From: Mastigias papua
Lineage: Eukaryota; Cnidaria; Scyphozoa; Rhizostomeae; Mastigiidae
Assembly (NCBI GenBank): GCA_964019165.1
Contig: OZ025267.1
Coordinates: forward strand, 12,586,069-12,650,068
Direction of reading: 5' to 3'
DNA length: 64,000 nucleotides
The notes beneath the pieces are model-generated. The model did not search any database. It saw only the letters and a program-made list of their open reading frames with translations, and was not told where the DNA came from. Positions 23,790 to 34,292 of the stretch are shown one piece after another. Every line of letters begins with the position of its first letter. Position 1 is the first letter of the stretch. The translations under genes were made by a program, and so were the position numbers.

Positions 23790-25095
23790 AACCTGTTTAT
23801 TAAAGCTGGGTCCCTCCCACATAATATGCAGAGCCTCATTAATCTTCAGCTGATAGTGTGTTTTAGCTGAATCTATAACTTTAAAACAGGTCTCATTACA
23901 AGCATTTTTACAGGCATCAGAACTTTGGAGATGTTTAAATATATGAGAATTTTTATCTGAAAAAAGATACTCACGAACACGAGTTGATATGTTTCGGGTT
24001 GTTTCACCAACATACAGTATACGGAATTACATTCCGCACAAGTAAATTTATAGACAACACAAGAATGGAGCGATCTAGGCACAAAGTCTTTTACCCTGAT
24101 TAAGTTTTTAATCTTAAAGGAAGAAAATACTAGTTTAATCTTTAAATCATTGCAATATGTCTTGATCAATGCACGGAGTTTTCGTTGAACAAAATTGGAA
24201 AAGGGAAGATATGGTAGCCTAAAATAGAATGTGTCATTGTTATCAGATAATGCAGAAGTATTATTTTTATCAAGATATGTACTAACTACTTTATTTATTG
24301 AATGTTCAGGAAATTGATTCTTTTTAAATATATGTGTCAACTTTTTGACATCCTTATTAAAAGAAAGAAGAGAGTTGTTGATTTTGTAAGCTCTATCCAC
24401 CAAAGTGCGAATAAGCCCAACTTTGTACGAAAAAGAAGTAAAGCTGAAGAAGTTAGTAAGTAATCCAGTTAAAGTCTTTTTATGATGCATTGAAGTTTTG
24501 ATACAAGATGGATCGTTATTATCAATGCAGACATCAAGGAAAGCCAAAATCTTATTAACTTGCTTTTCCATCGTAAATTTGATATTGGGATGCTGTGTGT
24601 TAAGAAAGTCAAAAAGGATAAAGCGTAATTTTCAGTGTTGAACACACAAAATGTGTCATCAACATAACGTCGATAGAAAAGAACAGAAGGACCATGATAC
24701 TTGTTAAGCCAGATATTTTCATAATGTCCTAAGAAGAGATTAGCCAACACAGGTGCAAGTGGAGAGCCCATGGCAACACCATCTATTTGGTCAAACACCT
24801 TTCCATTAAAAAGAAAATGGGTTTGCGAAGTAGCAATTGCAAACAATTTAGTAAGTTCAGTTTTGGAGAGCCTGAGACTAGCGTTTCCTTCTGTAATGTA
24901 GGAAACTGCGAGATCAACAGATTCCTTGAGGGGAATATTAGTAAATAAGCTAGCAACATCAAAAGAAACCATGAATTTATTAGAAAGGTTGATAGTGCCG
25001 AGTTCTCGGACAAAAGAAAATGTGTCAGAAATAGTATATGTGGTAGGTAAATGAGGTTGGAGAAGAGTGCAAAGATATTTAGCTAGATGCTAATT
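23790..25095 (-). pseudogene. Penelope-like element PLE-4, 5'-truncated, frameshifted
   Basis: RT motifs are VSFDVASLFTNIPL (motif A), DGVAMGSPLAPVLANLFLG (motif B) and YRRYVDDTF (catalytic YVDD). A frameshift near 24570-24610 moves into a second frame with KILAFLDVCI, then a long connector, then CVVYKFTCAECNSVY, the start of the GIY-YIG nuclease. Further frame changes break that domain, though SSDACKNACN and HYQLKINEALHI can still be read. The N-terminal third is missing. This is the classic Penelope/Neptune-like RT type, clearly different from PLE-1 to PLE-3 (YVDD and AMGSPLAP versus YRDD and TMGSxDGAE). Confidence 0.85.
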
Positions 25096-25244
25096 ATAGG
25101 AAATAACATCTCTTCGCATATCTTAACTCAGGATGAAATGCCTTCTTCAGAGCCAAGCGTACTGTATCATATTAATTCGGCTAAGGCTGACATAGGTAAA
25201 TACTAAGTCATGAGTGGGCTACCACAATTGGAAAATTTATTTTG

Positions 25245-25318
25245 GCCCCAGTGCGGATTCGAACTCACGATGTTTAGATCAGAAGACTCCTGTGCTAATC
25301 AATTGCGCCATCCAGGCA
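25245..25318 (-). repeat. tRNA-derived SINE head
   Basis: On the minus strand, TGGCGCAATTGATTAGCAC resembles a tRNA D-arm (A box) and GAGTTCGAATCC is a good B box. The anticodon arm pairs poorly, so it is not likely a functional tRNA. It is a different family from the SINEs at 28.8 and 62.3-63.4 kb. Confidence 0.6.
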
Positions 25319-25385
25319 CAATAGAATAGCGGTGGAATCTTAAGGTCATTCTACCGTGAGTCCCTCAACGCATCTAGGGCCTTCT

Positions 25386-25414
25386 CTATGTTTCGGCTAT
25401 AATGCCTTCTTCAG
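25386..25414 (-). ncRNA. Degenerate hammerhead-like core
   Basis: On the minus strand, CTGAAGA, a GGC/GCC stem and GAAAC are present in hammerhead order. No convincing stem I or cleavage triplet follows, so this is probably an inactive relic. Confidence 0.35.
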
Positions 25415-25480
25415 AGCCAAGCGTACTATATCATATTAATTCGGCTAAGGCTGACATAGGTAAATACTTAAATAATATAG

Positions 25481-25710
<230 letters not shown>

Positions 25711-25724
25711 CAGGAGAAGATATT

Positions 25725-27735
25725 GACACCTGTTTGCTCTTTAATTCAAAGGGTATATTGTTGTGTTACGTTTAAACGTTACATGCATTTTGGCAAAATA
25801 ACCGCGCACAATCTAGCTTCACCTCCGTATAATAGAAAGTTCTGGTACTATAATCGAGCAAATATTACAGTCATTAGAAAGAGTAGTACACTGTACAACT
25901 GGCGGGAAGTACTTTAGGAACTCCATTGTCCAAATTTACAAGTTAGCATATTAAATGATGTGTTATCAAATATTTGCTCAAATTTCATTCCACATGGAAC
26001 CAATGCAGTTCAACCTTGGCAGGCACCTTGGATAAAACAGCCGATCAAAAATTTTATCCGTAAGAAAAACCATGCATACAAAAGCTTCGCTAAGATTGGT
26101 AGACCTGACGGCAAACTAATGGACATTCAGAACATGATCGAGCAAAGTTCATAAATCATCGGGGATGCTAAAAGTAAGTATCTTGCAAAAATTGGGAAAA
26201 TTCTTTCAAATCTCGAAACAGGTCAGAAGGCATACTGGTCTTTGATAAACAACGCTTTAAACAAGGCAAAAATACCAGTAATTCCCCTCTCCTGGAAAAT
26301 AGCTTGTTTGTATTGGATTTTGAGTTCAAAGCGCAAATCTTTAGCGACCACTTTGTTCTTCAATGTACTACAATAGACACTGGAAGTGAAGAGCCGGGAC
26401 AGCTTGTGTCAAGCATACCTTTACTAAATGAATTTCAGATTTCGGAGGAGAAAATACTTAGTATAATTCGTTCTTTAAATCTAAACAAAGCACATGGTTG
26501 GGATGACATATCTGTTCGTATGACATGGATATGTGATGATAGTTTAGTCTTTCCATTAAAGTTAATTTTTGAAACATGTTTAAGGAAAGGTATTCTCCCA
26601 GAGGTATGGAATAGAGCAAATGTTGTCCCAGTCCACAAAAAAATCAGTAAAAACCTCAAGCAGAACTATCGTCCATCTCCCTCCTTCCAGTTTTTGGTAA
26701 ATATTGGAGAAATTAATGTTTGATTCCTTTTACGAACACCTTTCCTTTCAAAAACTACTAGATCCAAATTAATCCGATTTTCGCCCAGGAGATTCTACTA
26801 CCAATCAGTTGATCACAATTGTTCACTCTGTCTTCGTTGCATTCGATAGTAACCCTCCTTTAGATGTACGTTCAGTTTACCTTGATATTTCAAAGGCTAT
26901 TGACAGAGTGTGGCATGGCAGTCTAATTTACAAACTACGGCGAAAAGGAGTATCTGAACAGTGTTTAACACTGATTCGCAGTTTCTTAGCAGACATCATG
27001 TAACGCACAGATTTGAAAGGTAAGACATCGCGATGGGACAACATCTCTGCTGGAATTCCACAGGGATCAATTTTAGGTCCCTTTTTTCCTTATTTACATA
27101 AATGATCTAACTACAGATCACAAATGCAACGTTATATTATTTGCAGATACATCAATTTTCTTAGTCGTTTACAACTCAAATGAATGTGCTGCTAATCCGA
27201 ATCATGACCTAAATCTAATCAAATGTTTGGCGGCATAACTGGAGGATGTCCTTCAACCCTGATCCCTCTAAACAAGCAGTTGAAGTGACATTTTCACAGA
27301 AAAAGATACCTGCTGATCATCCACCTCTCTTTTTCAATGATGCACCAGTTATGAAAGTTGACGAACATAAACATCTAGGTGTTGTGCTAGATATTAAACT
27401 AACATGTTCTAGTCACATTCAATCTGCTATTAATAAGGCGAGGCGGGCGATTAGTATGTTTCGGTTTCTATCTAAATACTTGCCCAGACGAACTCTGAAC
27501 GAATTATACAAACTCTATGTTCCTCCCCATCTCGATTATGGTGATGTCATCTATCACATTCCGCAGAAATTTGTTGACTTTAGGCACGATATCACTCTAC
27601 ATCGCCAGATGGAACGGTTTGAGCCCGTTCAGTATTCTGCTGGATTAGCCATAACTGGCGCATGGAAAAACTCTTCAATAGAAAAAGTATGCGAGGAACT
27701 AGGATGGGAATCATTGAATGACAGAAGGTGCTATA
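25725..27735 (+). pseudogene. Jockey/CR1-like LINE relic: RT with many lesions
   Basis: Recognisable pieces occur in order: [18 protein letters not shown]-like PWIKQPIKNFIRKK, AHGWDDISVRM, LPEVWNRANVVPVHKK, NYRPS, YLDISKAIDRVWH (RT motif A), then in shifted frames IPQGSILG (motif B) and FADTSIF (motif C remnant of FADD). MSFNPDPSKQAVEVTFS, HKHLGVVLD and YVPPHLDYGDVIYH follow. This is the full RT order of a non-LTR retrotransposon. Many stops and frameshifts lie between 26730 and 27245. The N-terminal endonuclease is absent. The fragment ends abruptly at about 27735 against another LINE. Confidence 0.8.
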
Positions 27736-28470
27736 TGGATGTGAGACTTGGTCAAAAATACCAAAAAAGCAAATGAAAAGGCTTGAGAGTATACAAAAGG
27801 ATACTGTAACCATTTATAATGGTTTCCCAGCTTCAATACCATATCCAAGTCTGATATATGAATGTGGCCTTAAACCAATGAAATACAGAATGATAGAAAA
27901 AAGACTGATATACGTAAATAAAATTCTAAAAATGAAAGAAACAAGATTAACTAAACAAATTTACAATGAGCAGAAAAAAACTTAACTTTAAAGATTGCTG
28001 GTACTATCAAATTAAAAAAGATTTACAAAAACTTAAGATTGATCTTACAGAGAAGTAAGTCAGCAGTCTGTCAATTTAAGAGTGGACAAAACCAATCAAA
28101 CACAGTGTAGTAAAATCTATTGAAACTGACCTAAGAAAGGACAATGAATCAGAAACAAGGTTCATTAGGAAAAGTTGTTTTGGAGTAAAACAATATATAA
28201 AACATAGTGAAGCCCCTAAATTGTTAAAGTTGAAGTTAGATATGGTAGACTTAAGGGCAAACTTTAGTGGAAAAAATGGAAATGCTTTCTGTAGGGAGTG
28301 CGAAGTTTATGAGGAATATGTTGAGCATTTGTGGAAATGCTTTCTATTTGAAAATAAAAACTTGCCTAATTTTGCAAACTTAACAAAAAATTATCCAAAA
28401 TTATTGAGCACTATACAAAAATATATGGAAAAATTTATAAACAAACGTAACTGCTCTGAATTGGAGATTT
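27725..28470 (+). pseudogene. Second LINE relic: RT C-terminal region
   Basis: LYGCETWSKIPKKQMKRLES opens a different LINE type immediately after the first. It is followed by IYECGLKPMKYRMIEKRLI, then frame-shifted pieces (KAFCRECEVYEEYVEHLWKC, a Cys-His knuckle). The pattern fits the post-RT region of restriction-like-endonuclease LINEs. The endonuclease itself is not visible before 28470. Confidence 0.6.
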
Positions 28471-28514
28471 GGTACTATTATTTATTTAGCCCCCTGTTGC
28501 GCGGCTCCTGCCTC

Positions 28515-28594
28515 CTAAATCTAGTAGTATCACTTAACGCTTGCATCCTGACTACAAGGAACAAGGCGTTATGTGATACAACTAGATTTAGGGG
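28515..28594. repeat. Imperfect hairpin, ~30-bp arms
   Basis: CCTAAATCTAGTAGTATCAC (28517 onward) pairs with GTGATACAACTAGATTTAGG (to 28594), leaving a short loop. It sits at the head of the repeat family copy that follows. Confidence 0.6.
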
Positions 28595-28742
28595 GTAAAT
28601 ACGCATGCCGAAAGATGCCTGCAGTGATTTTTCAACGTGTTGGCGCCAAAGGTAAACTTCTGCAAGGGCATCGAAAGAATTCATGTCTGTGGAGAAAGGA
28701 CATATTTCACGATTTTGATAGAGCTGATGTTTATAAATTATG

Positions 28743-29085
28743 AAACATGAACAGTGAGAGTGCGAGAAAATTTCCGACCTGAGCGGGATTCCAACTCGCG
28801 GCCCTGACATTGTACGTCAGTGCTCTACCAACTGAACTATCGGGCCACGCTTCCAAATCGTTGCTCAAGGGTAGGTCATTTGCTCGCACCGTCTTCTCTT
28901 AACCAATTTGCAGAGGGGAGCCATCGTAGCTCCATCGCAATGCGCATTGGACCTGCTGTTGAGAGAGGACTGCTCACACCAGGGGAGCCATCGCAGCCCC
29001 ATCGATTGGATAGAGTTAAGGAAAGGTTTGTGAAGGCAACAGGATTTGGAATTTTCATTTCTTCCAAATACTGCTGCCTTCACAA
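28743..29085 (-). mobile_element. SINE insertion (tRNA-containing, ~340 bp)
   Basis: This block is absent from the two related repeat copies at 34420-34985 and 35025-35310. It matches the units of the array at 62349-63400: TGCGAGAAAAT, the tRNA-like part, GGTCATTTGCTCGCACC, GAGAGGACTGCTCACACC and GGATAGAGTTAAGGAAAG occur in the same order. It was mobilised by retroposition in trans. I could not define a clean target duplication. Confidence 0.65.
28774..28846 (-). repeat. tRNA-like part of the SINE
   Basis: Minus strand: GGCCCGATAG, D-arm GTTCAGTTGGTAGAGC, anticodon stem CTGAC/GTCAG with loop GTACAAT. The B box is altered (GAGTTGGAATCC). A real tRNA with anticodon ACA would be unusual, so I treat it as SINE sequence. 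Confidence 0.7.
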
Positions 29086-29505
29086 AATGTGTTCTTTACT
29101 TGGTATTGTTGGCAATACGAATGACGACCGCTAGTTTACCCCTCTATGGCTTGTGTACAAGACAGCGTAAACATGATTGCAGTGAAATAGCGGAGGCTGT
29201 GATCTGGGTGAGTGATTATTCATCTATAATTCCCCACCCCTTCTTAAAAGCGACAGACTTTATTGCATAGTCTTGATGTACATAATGATTGCTTTCATAT
29301 GGTATATAAATTATGTAAAAATTTCACTTGCAATGTTTTAAATATTCGCGGAAACGTGTGCTAGGCCCTACTATGAAAAACGTCATAACTTCTAAATGCT
29401 GCAGTATTCCGCATATAGTATTGCAGATTCTTACCCGGGAGGGCGAGACCTACCGATTGAAATATAATTAATCAACATTTGGTGGGATCCGATATCTTAA
29501 GATCC

Positions 29506-29990
29506 GCCCCCGTGGCGTACTTCGTTGTCCTTTTCTTATTTATACCTCTTCACCAAAAGCAAAATTTGTCTTCATTTCAAGTATTGCATTTCGTGAGAGC
29601 AACTCAGACAAAAAGTGTAGGAGAAAGTGCATCCTATTAAACTGTTTCTTGTAATATAGATTTAACAACAACTGCCTCTGGAGTAGGGCGTTTTTCTGCT
29701 TTATAAGCCTACTAAATGTCTCATAAATTCCAGCTACGCATGCCAAATCATTTTCCAAATCGCACGAAGTTCTGACATGGCAATAGCTTGGCTTTGTACA
29801 TTATTGATAGATAGATAAACTCTTTGGGTCTTCCTGCGAGCTATTCAAACTGGACCAGTAGGGATCATATTGGTCTGGGAGTCACATTGGTCAGGACCAA
29901 TATGATCCCGGGAATCATATTAAACCAAGGGGCTGTATTGATCTGAAAAGTACTCTTCAGTGGCTAATTGCCGGGGGAGTCGGAATAGAT
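29506..29990. other. No gene; perfect 15-bp hairpin at 29861-29909
   Basis: GGGATCATATTGGTC (29861-29875) and its exact inverse GACCAATATGATCCC (29895-29909) form a hairpin with a 19-nt loop. The last 40 bases are a G-rich degenerate repeat into which the ISL2EU element inserted. Confidence 0.5.
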
Positions 29991-30090
29991 GGTTTTCGCG
30001 TGACGTCACAAACTGAACTGACGCCATTGTGGAGGACAAGTTGGAGCGAGTGGACACAGCTAATTTTTCGTGTGAAACAACTTGCACAAT

Positions 30091-31676
30091 ATGGTTAATT
30101 TTTGTGCAATATACGGCTGTTCAAATAGGTCTAATAGGGAAAATGACAAGAGTTATTACAGAATTCCGAAAATACCTATGAAATCTGACGATTCGACAAG
30201 AAATCTCTCAGTCCAGAGAAGGCGATTGTGGATTTCTAGGATCCATAGAAAAGATGTTGATTTTTCAGCTTCACATCATCGTGTATGTTCTGATCACTTT
30301 ATTTCAGGTGGGTGCTCTGAGTTTTTTTATATTTACAATTTGTTTTGCTGTACCTATGTTCGATTACTTTCCATGAGTAGATTTAAGTGCCGCTAGAAAG
30401 TTACTATTTGTTACCACTTACTCTAGGAAAACCAGCGACGTTGTATGAGACAGGAAATCCTGACTGGGCACCAAACAAGAATCTGGGTCATGCAGAATTC
30501 AAAGTTCCAGACCAATATAGGTATCTGCGACAAGACTCACGCAGGAAACGCAAGGTGGCTGACACAACGTCAAAAGGCCTAAGTGAAACGAAGGTAGACA
30601 AGCCAGAACATGATGTACTTGACTCCTCTCAAATTAACATTGCTCATCTGGAAGGAATGGTCCACGCTAAAACTCAGACTGATGCTACGTCAGTGGATTA
30701 TGAAAGGATTCAAGTAATGTGTACTGATTTACAAGAAGAGGTACATGCACTTAAAGAGTTAAAGAGAGCTACGAATTTTGGAACCGAGCAATATTTTAAT
30801 TCTAACGAAAAAGTGCAATACTACACAGGCCTTCCTAGTATCGAAGTTTTGAGAGTAGTGCATGAATTTTGCCTAGAAATTGTTGATGTCTATGAGAACT
30901 CTGTGCTATCAACATTTCAAGAGCTAATTTTAACTCTCTGCAGGCTGCGCCTGAATTTGCATGTCAAGGATGTTGCATATAGATTTGGAGTTTCAATCCC
31001 AACAGTCTCTAAAATATTTCACAAATGGCTTGATGTACTATTCTATAGGCTGGGCAAACTTATCAAATGGCCAGAGAGAGAACAATTACTTGAAACCACA
31101 CCATTATCTTTCAGAAATGTCTTTGGAACAAAAGTAGTTATCATCATAGATTGCTTTGAAGTATTCATAAACAGACCAAGCAATCTATTGGCAAGAGCAC
31201 AAACATGGTCCAACTATAAGCATCATAATACAGCAAAGTTCTTAATTGGCATTTGTCCACAGGGCTGTATTTCTTACATATCTAAAGCTTGGGGTGGACG
31301 AGCTAGTGACAAATATATCACTGAAAACTGTGGGATACTTGAAAACCTGCTACCTGGTGATTATGTATTAGCTGACAGGGGATTTGATATAAGAGATTCT
31401 GTTGGATTTTACTATGCAGAAGTTATTCTACCTTCATTTACAAAAGGAAAGAAGCAGTTGTCAGCTAAAGAAGTGGAGAAAAGTAGGCAAATTTCCTGCA
31501 AAAGAATACATGTAGAGAGAGTCATTGGATTATTGAGGAATAAGTACACTATCTTACAGGCAACCCTGCCATTGGACTACCTAATGAAGACATGTAATGA
31601 GTATTGTACTCTAGATAAAATTGCTGTTGTCTGCTCTGCTCTTTGTAACATGTGTCCAAGTATAGTTTCATCATGA
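30091..31676 (+). CDS. THAP-DDE transposase (two exons)
   Basis: Exon 1 (30091-30307) and exon 2 (30427-31676) join in frame to 488 residues. The 119-bp intron has GT/AG ends and splits the THAP domain. The THAP zinc finger begins [10 protein letters not shown] and continues through [19 protein letters not shown] and VCSDHFISG, ending after the splice with KPATLY and NPDWAP. A coiled linker follows. The DDE_Tnp_4-type catalytic core has the three acidic residues in [15 protein letters not shown] and HVERVIG, with a helix-turn-helix ([19 protein letters not shown]) before it. The protein should bind the terminal inverted repeats and cut and join the element in the nucleus. It faces the nuclease gene, with 17 bp between the two stop codons. 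I chose the ATG at 30091 because it opens the THAP domain. Confidence 0.88.
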
Positions 31677-31693
31677 TCATTTTAAAAGATGCA

Positions 31694-33796
31694 TCAATCA
31701 GCCAAAAAGATTGTTGCCATCAAACAGTCAGGGCAGAGCCATTCTTTTACTTTTGGCCTCTCCAAGTTAAGACACTCCAAATGAAACCATTGATATGGAC
31801 AGGTTTGATTGCTGCATCTGATCATATGTCCTTTTTCCAGGCCTTCACAATAGCAATGTTTCTCATTTATAGTTGTCTCCCCAACTGCTGCCAATAGATT
31901 GTTGTTTCGAGGAACAGTATAAAACTTTCCAAGGACTTCAACAAGAATGCATCTCCTAAAGAAAGTTCTTGACAGCTTCACACAGTCAGAAAAAAACTCT
32001 CCATTGAATGGAACCCTCTCAACATGGCACTCTCTTTTGGTCCAAACAACAAAATCACAGTACTTTTGATTGGTACAAAACATCTGAGCTTGTATTTGAT
32101 AGTAGTAAGGATGCAGCCTATTTAGACATATCTTGCCATCTTTCAGATGGAGGCAGAAACCTTTTGTTTGAACCCCTTCAAAAATGAAAGCTTCCTTGAC
32201 ACAGTATGGACATTTTATTTCAAGGCATCCCTTTCCACAACACTGGCACTCCACCAATGCATCAGGTGTGGCAGCTATATGTGGCTCTTCATTGGAAATA
32301 AATAGTCCAGACTTGTAAATTGACATGTTGATATGCTTACTGGCCATCAAATGGTGGTATGTGTCCTTTGCAGCTTCTTCATGTTTGCATCCCCAGCTAG
32401 TCTGCTTTGATGTAAATGTGCATGACTGAGGATAGCAGATTGCCTTGATAAGACTTCTAGAAGGTTTTACAATGCTAGTTTTACATACAGCATATAACTT
32501 GGAGGCAGTAACTCTTCCAGCTCTAAATTCAAACCAAATGGAGCTGGCAGCTTGATTTCTTGTCTGTTTTTCAACTATGTCAATTTCAGTATTTGTTATA
32601 TGAATGGAAATATCATTAGCTTTCTCAAGCAGCTCTTTGTAAGGCAAGTCCAAGTTTTCTGGTTGGTACAGGGATGCAACCAAGTTTAGATGTTCAACAT
32701 CAAGTAAATTGGGCTTAAATTCCTTTGAATATTCAGGGAAAATTGAGAGGATTGAGGACTTGACACCAGTTGCAGCTAATTTGGCTACAAACCTATCCAT
32801 TCCTTCATCAGAAGCAAATCTATGCTTGTATGTTGTTGAGGAGGCACATTGAACAGGCTTGCATGAAGAGTGCAAAGCCCTATCTGCCTTTCTTTTCAAT
32901 GATTTAGGTGAAGTAAAATCAATATCTGTGATTTCCTTGTACCCCACCCCTCTAACACTTGGTGGCATCCAATAAGCTTTCTCTTGGGTTACAGTACTGT
33001 TCTCTTGCAGCCTGATGCCATATTCAATATAGAACAGTACTGCAGCCACATGAGAGCATGACTCCCCCAAACCTGCCATGCAATCACAATGGGCTGATAG
33101 TATAGTACCATCTCTTTTTGCTATTATCCATGGTGATGCTGGAGTTGCAGAAATCCTTTGTGAATGACGTACCTGAAAAAACCAAGAATCTATGCTAATG
33201 AATATCTATTTGATGCTGAAATCGAAAATTGTATAACCTGTTCATAGGCATAGGCATTAAATTTAGGGGTCTTAAAACTCTTGGCCTGAAAAGCAGAGGG
33301 AATTGAAAGGCAGCCAGGAAATTTACAATTACTCTTCCAGACAAAAATACCCAAATGAGATAAACTTCTGTCCTATTTGGGGGCTGCATCCCTCACTCAG
33401 TCTCATATGGCCACGGGCCTATTCCAAATATCAGTACATAACCCCGGCATAAAGTTAACATGAAGGTATAGTAATACATACCCGTCCTAAAACCACAGCA
33501 TTGTCTTCCTTGAAGAAAACGCCAACATCTCGAACCCACCCACATAGAAAATGATTGTATGATTCCAAGCTTTTGTAATTTTTCAACTCGTTGCGCGTGT
33601 ATGGACTTGGGGCGAACAGGAGGTAAGTTACGATATCTGGATATGTTATGTTTGGGAAAGTAGCAAAGTCTACAGATAGATCTGTTTTCTTTATGGTATA
33701 AGGATCTAGTCCATCGATTGACAGTATCTGTTGATCATATCTTTTTCTTGCAATTTCGTCAAGTTCGTAGTAACGTTTACTCTTCGCGGAAGCCAT
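31694..33796 (-). CDS. SWIM-YqaJ-PHD nuclease of the ISL2EU element (two exons)
   Basis: Exon 1 (33482-33796) and exon 2 (31694-33172) join in phase 0 to about 597 residues; the 309-bp intron has GT/AG ends. Exon 1 starts MASAKSKRYYELDEIARKR. The splice completes VLGRVRHSQR, which leads into a SWIM zinc finger (HCDCMAGLGESCSHVA). The YqaJ exonuclease core shows WFEFRAGRVTASK, CKHEEAA, TPDAL, CLEIKCPY and YYYQIQAQMF, with the expected Glu, Asp, Glu-x-Lys and Gln residues. A C-terminal PHD finger follows (CYCEG...C...C...WFHLEC...WLCPDC). Phage YqaJ/lambda-exonuclease relatives resect DNA ends. In this transposon it may process cut ends, or the PHD finger may guide integration to marked chromatin; both roles are inferred. 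Confidence 0.88.
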
Positions 33797-33878
33797 CCTA
33801 GCGGTCTGGAGTCATGTTGTCCTCCAAGATGGCGCACGTGCAAAATTTTTCTAACTTAATGACGTCACCGAAAACCAT

Positions 33879-34217
33879 GTATTAACGGGGTGTTGGAATT
33901 GTTTGGAAACTTCAATTAATGGGTGTCGGACTTATCGGGGGCCTGGACAACGCAAAATTTCAAAAATGATTGCCGGGGTCCTAATAAAAGCGGGGGGGGG
34001 GTTGGAAAATTTTAAAAAATTAATTACCGGGAGGGGGGAAGACAATTAGGCACTTAAATGATCGATTGTAGCAGACAACAACAGCAACAGCAGTAGCAAC
34101 AACTATAGTAGCATCAACAACAATACGTGATTGCGAGTAGTAGTCACTGGTAGCATTTCTTGATGTGGCAAACCTCCTGACTTAAATTAGCCGTTGTTTT
34201 GTAAAATCTGGGACAAA
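33879..34217. promoter_or_regulatory. Short 5' flank of the PAK1IP1-like gene
   Basis: About 340 bp separate the end of the ISL2EU element from the start codon. The first 160 bp are a degenerate G-rich repeat, followed by a CAA/CAG-rich stretch (34075-34125). No TATA box is obvious. Any promoter must lie here or inside the transposon end, unless an untranslated first exon lies further upstream. Confidence 0.35.
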
Positions 34218-34292
34218 ATGAACATTGTAGTTGGCACTTATAACCATGCCCTTATTGGGTTCAATTTTACGTCGAAAGATAAGGAAAAAGAG
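34218..34292 (+). CDS. PAK1IP1: PAK1IP1-like gene, exon 1
   Basis: Twenty-five codons from ATG to GAG, phase 0, with donor GTAATT. The N-terminal pattern V-V-G-T-Y-x-x-x-L-I-G-F matches the family start. Confidence 0.85.

Larger units (their letters stand above)
25137..25470. repeat. 67-bp direct repeats flanking a SINE
   Basis: ATGCCTTCTTCAGAGCCAAG begins both 25137-25203 and 25403-25470, and the two copies are nearly identical. Between them lies a tRNA-like SINE. The repeat includes part of a PLE-style ribozyme core, so these are probably tandem PLE terminal repeats into which a SINE was inserted. Confidence 0.6.
28590..29505 (+). repeat. Dispersed repeat family R, copy 1, interrupted by a SINE
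   Basis: Segments 28590-28743 and 29085-29505 match, in the same order, an inverted copy at 34420-34985, and in part a direct copy at 35025-35310. The latter two lack the SINE, so they act as empty sites. No coding capacity is evident. Identity is moderate, so the family is old. Confidence 0.6.
29991..33876. mobile_element. ISL2EU-type DNA transposon, apparently complete (3,886 bp)
   Basis: The ends are inverted: GGTTTTCGCGTGACGTCA on the left and, inverted on the right, GGTTTTCGGTGACGTCA. A second shared block, CGCCAT then TTGGAGGACAA, lies further in. The flanking dinucleotide is AT on both sides (29989-29990 and 33877-33878), fitting the 2-bp AT target duplication of this superfamily. Inside are two convergent, intron-containing genes with no nonsense codons: a THAP-DDE transposase and a YqaJ-type nuclease. 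From memory, this two-gene content characterises ISL2EU/IS4EU-like elements. All parts look intact, so this may be an autonomous copy. Confidence 0.85.
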
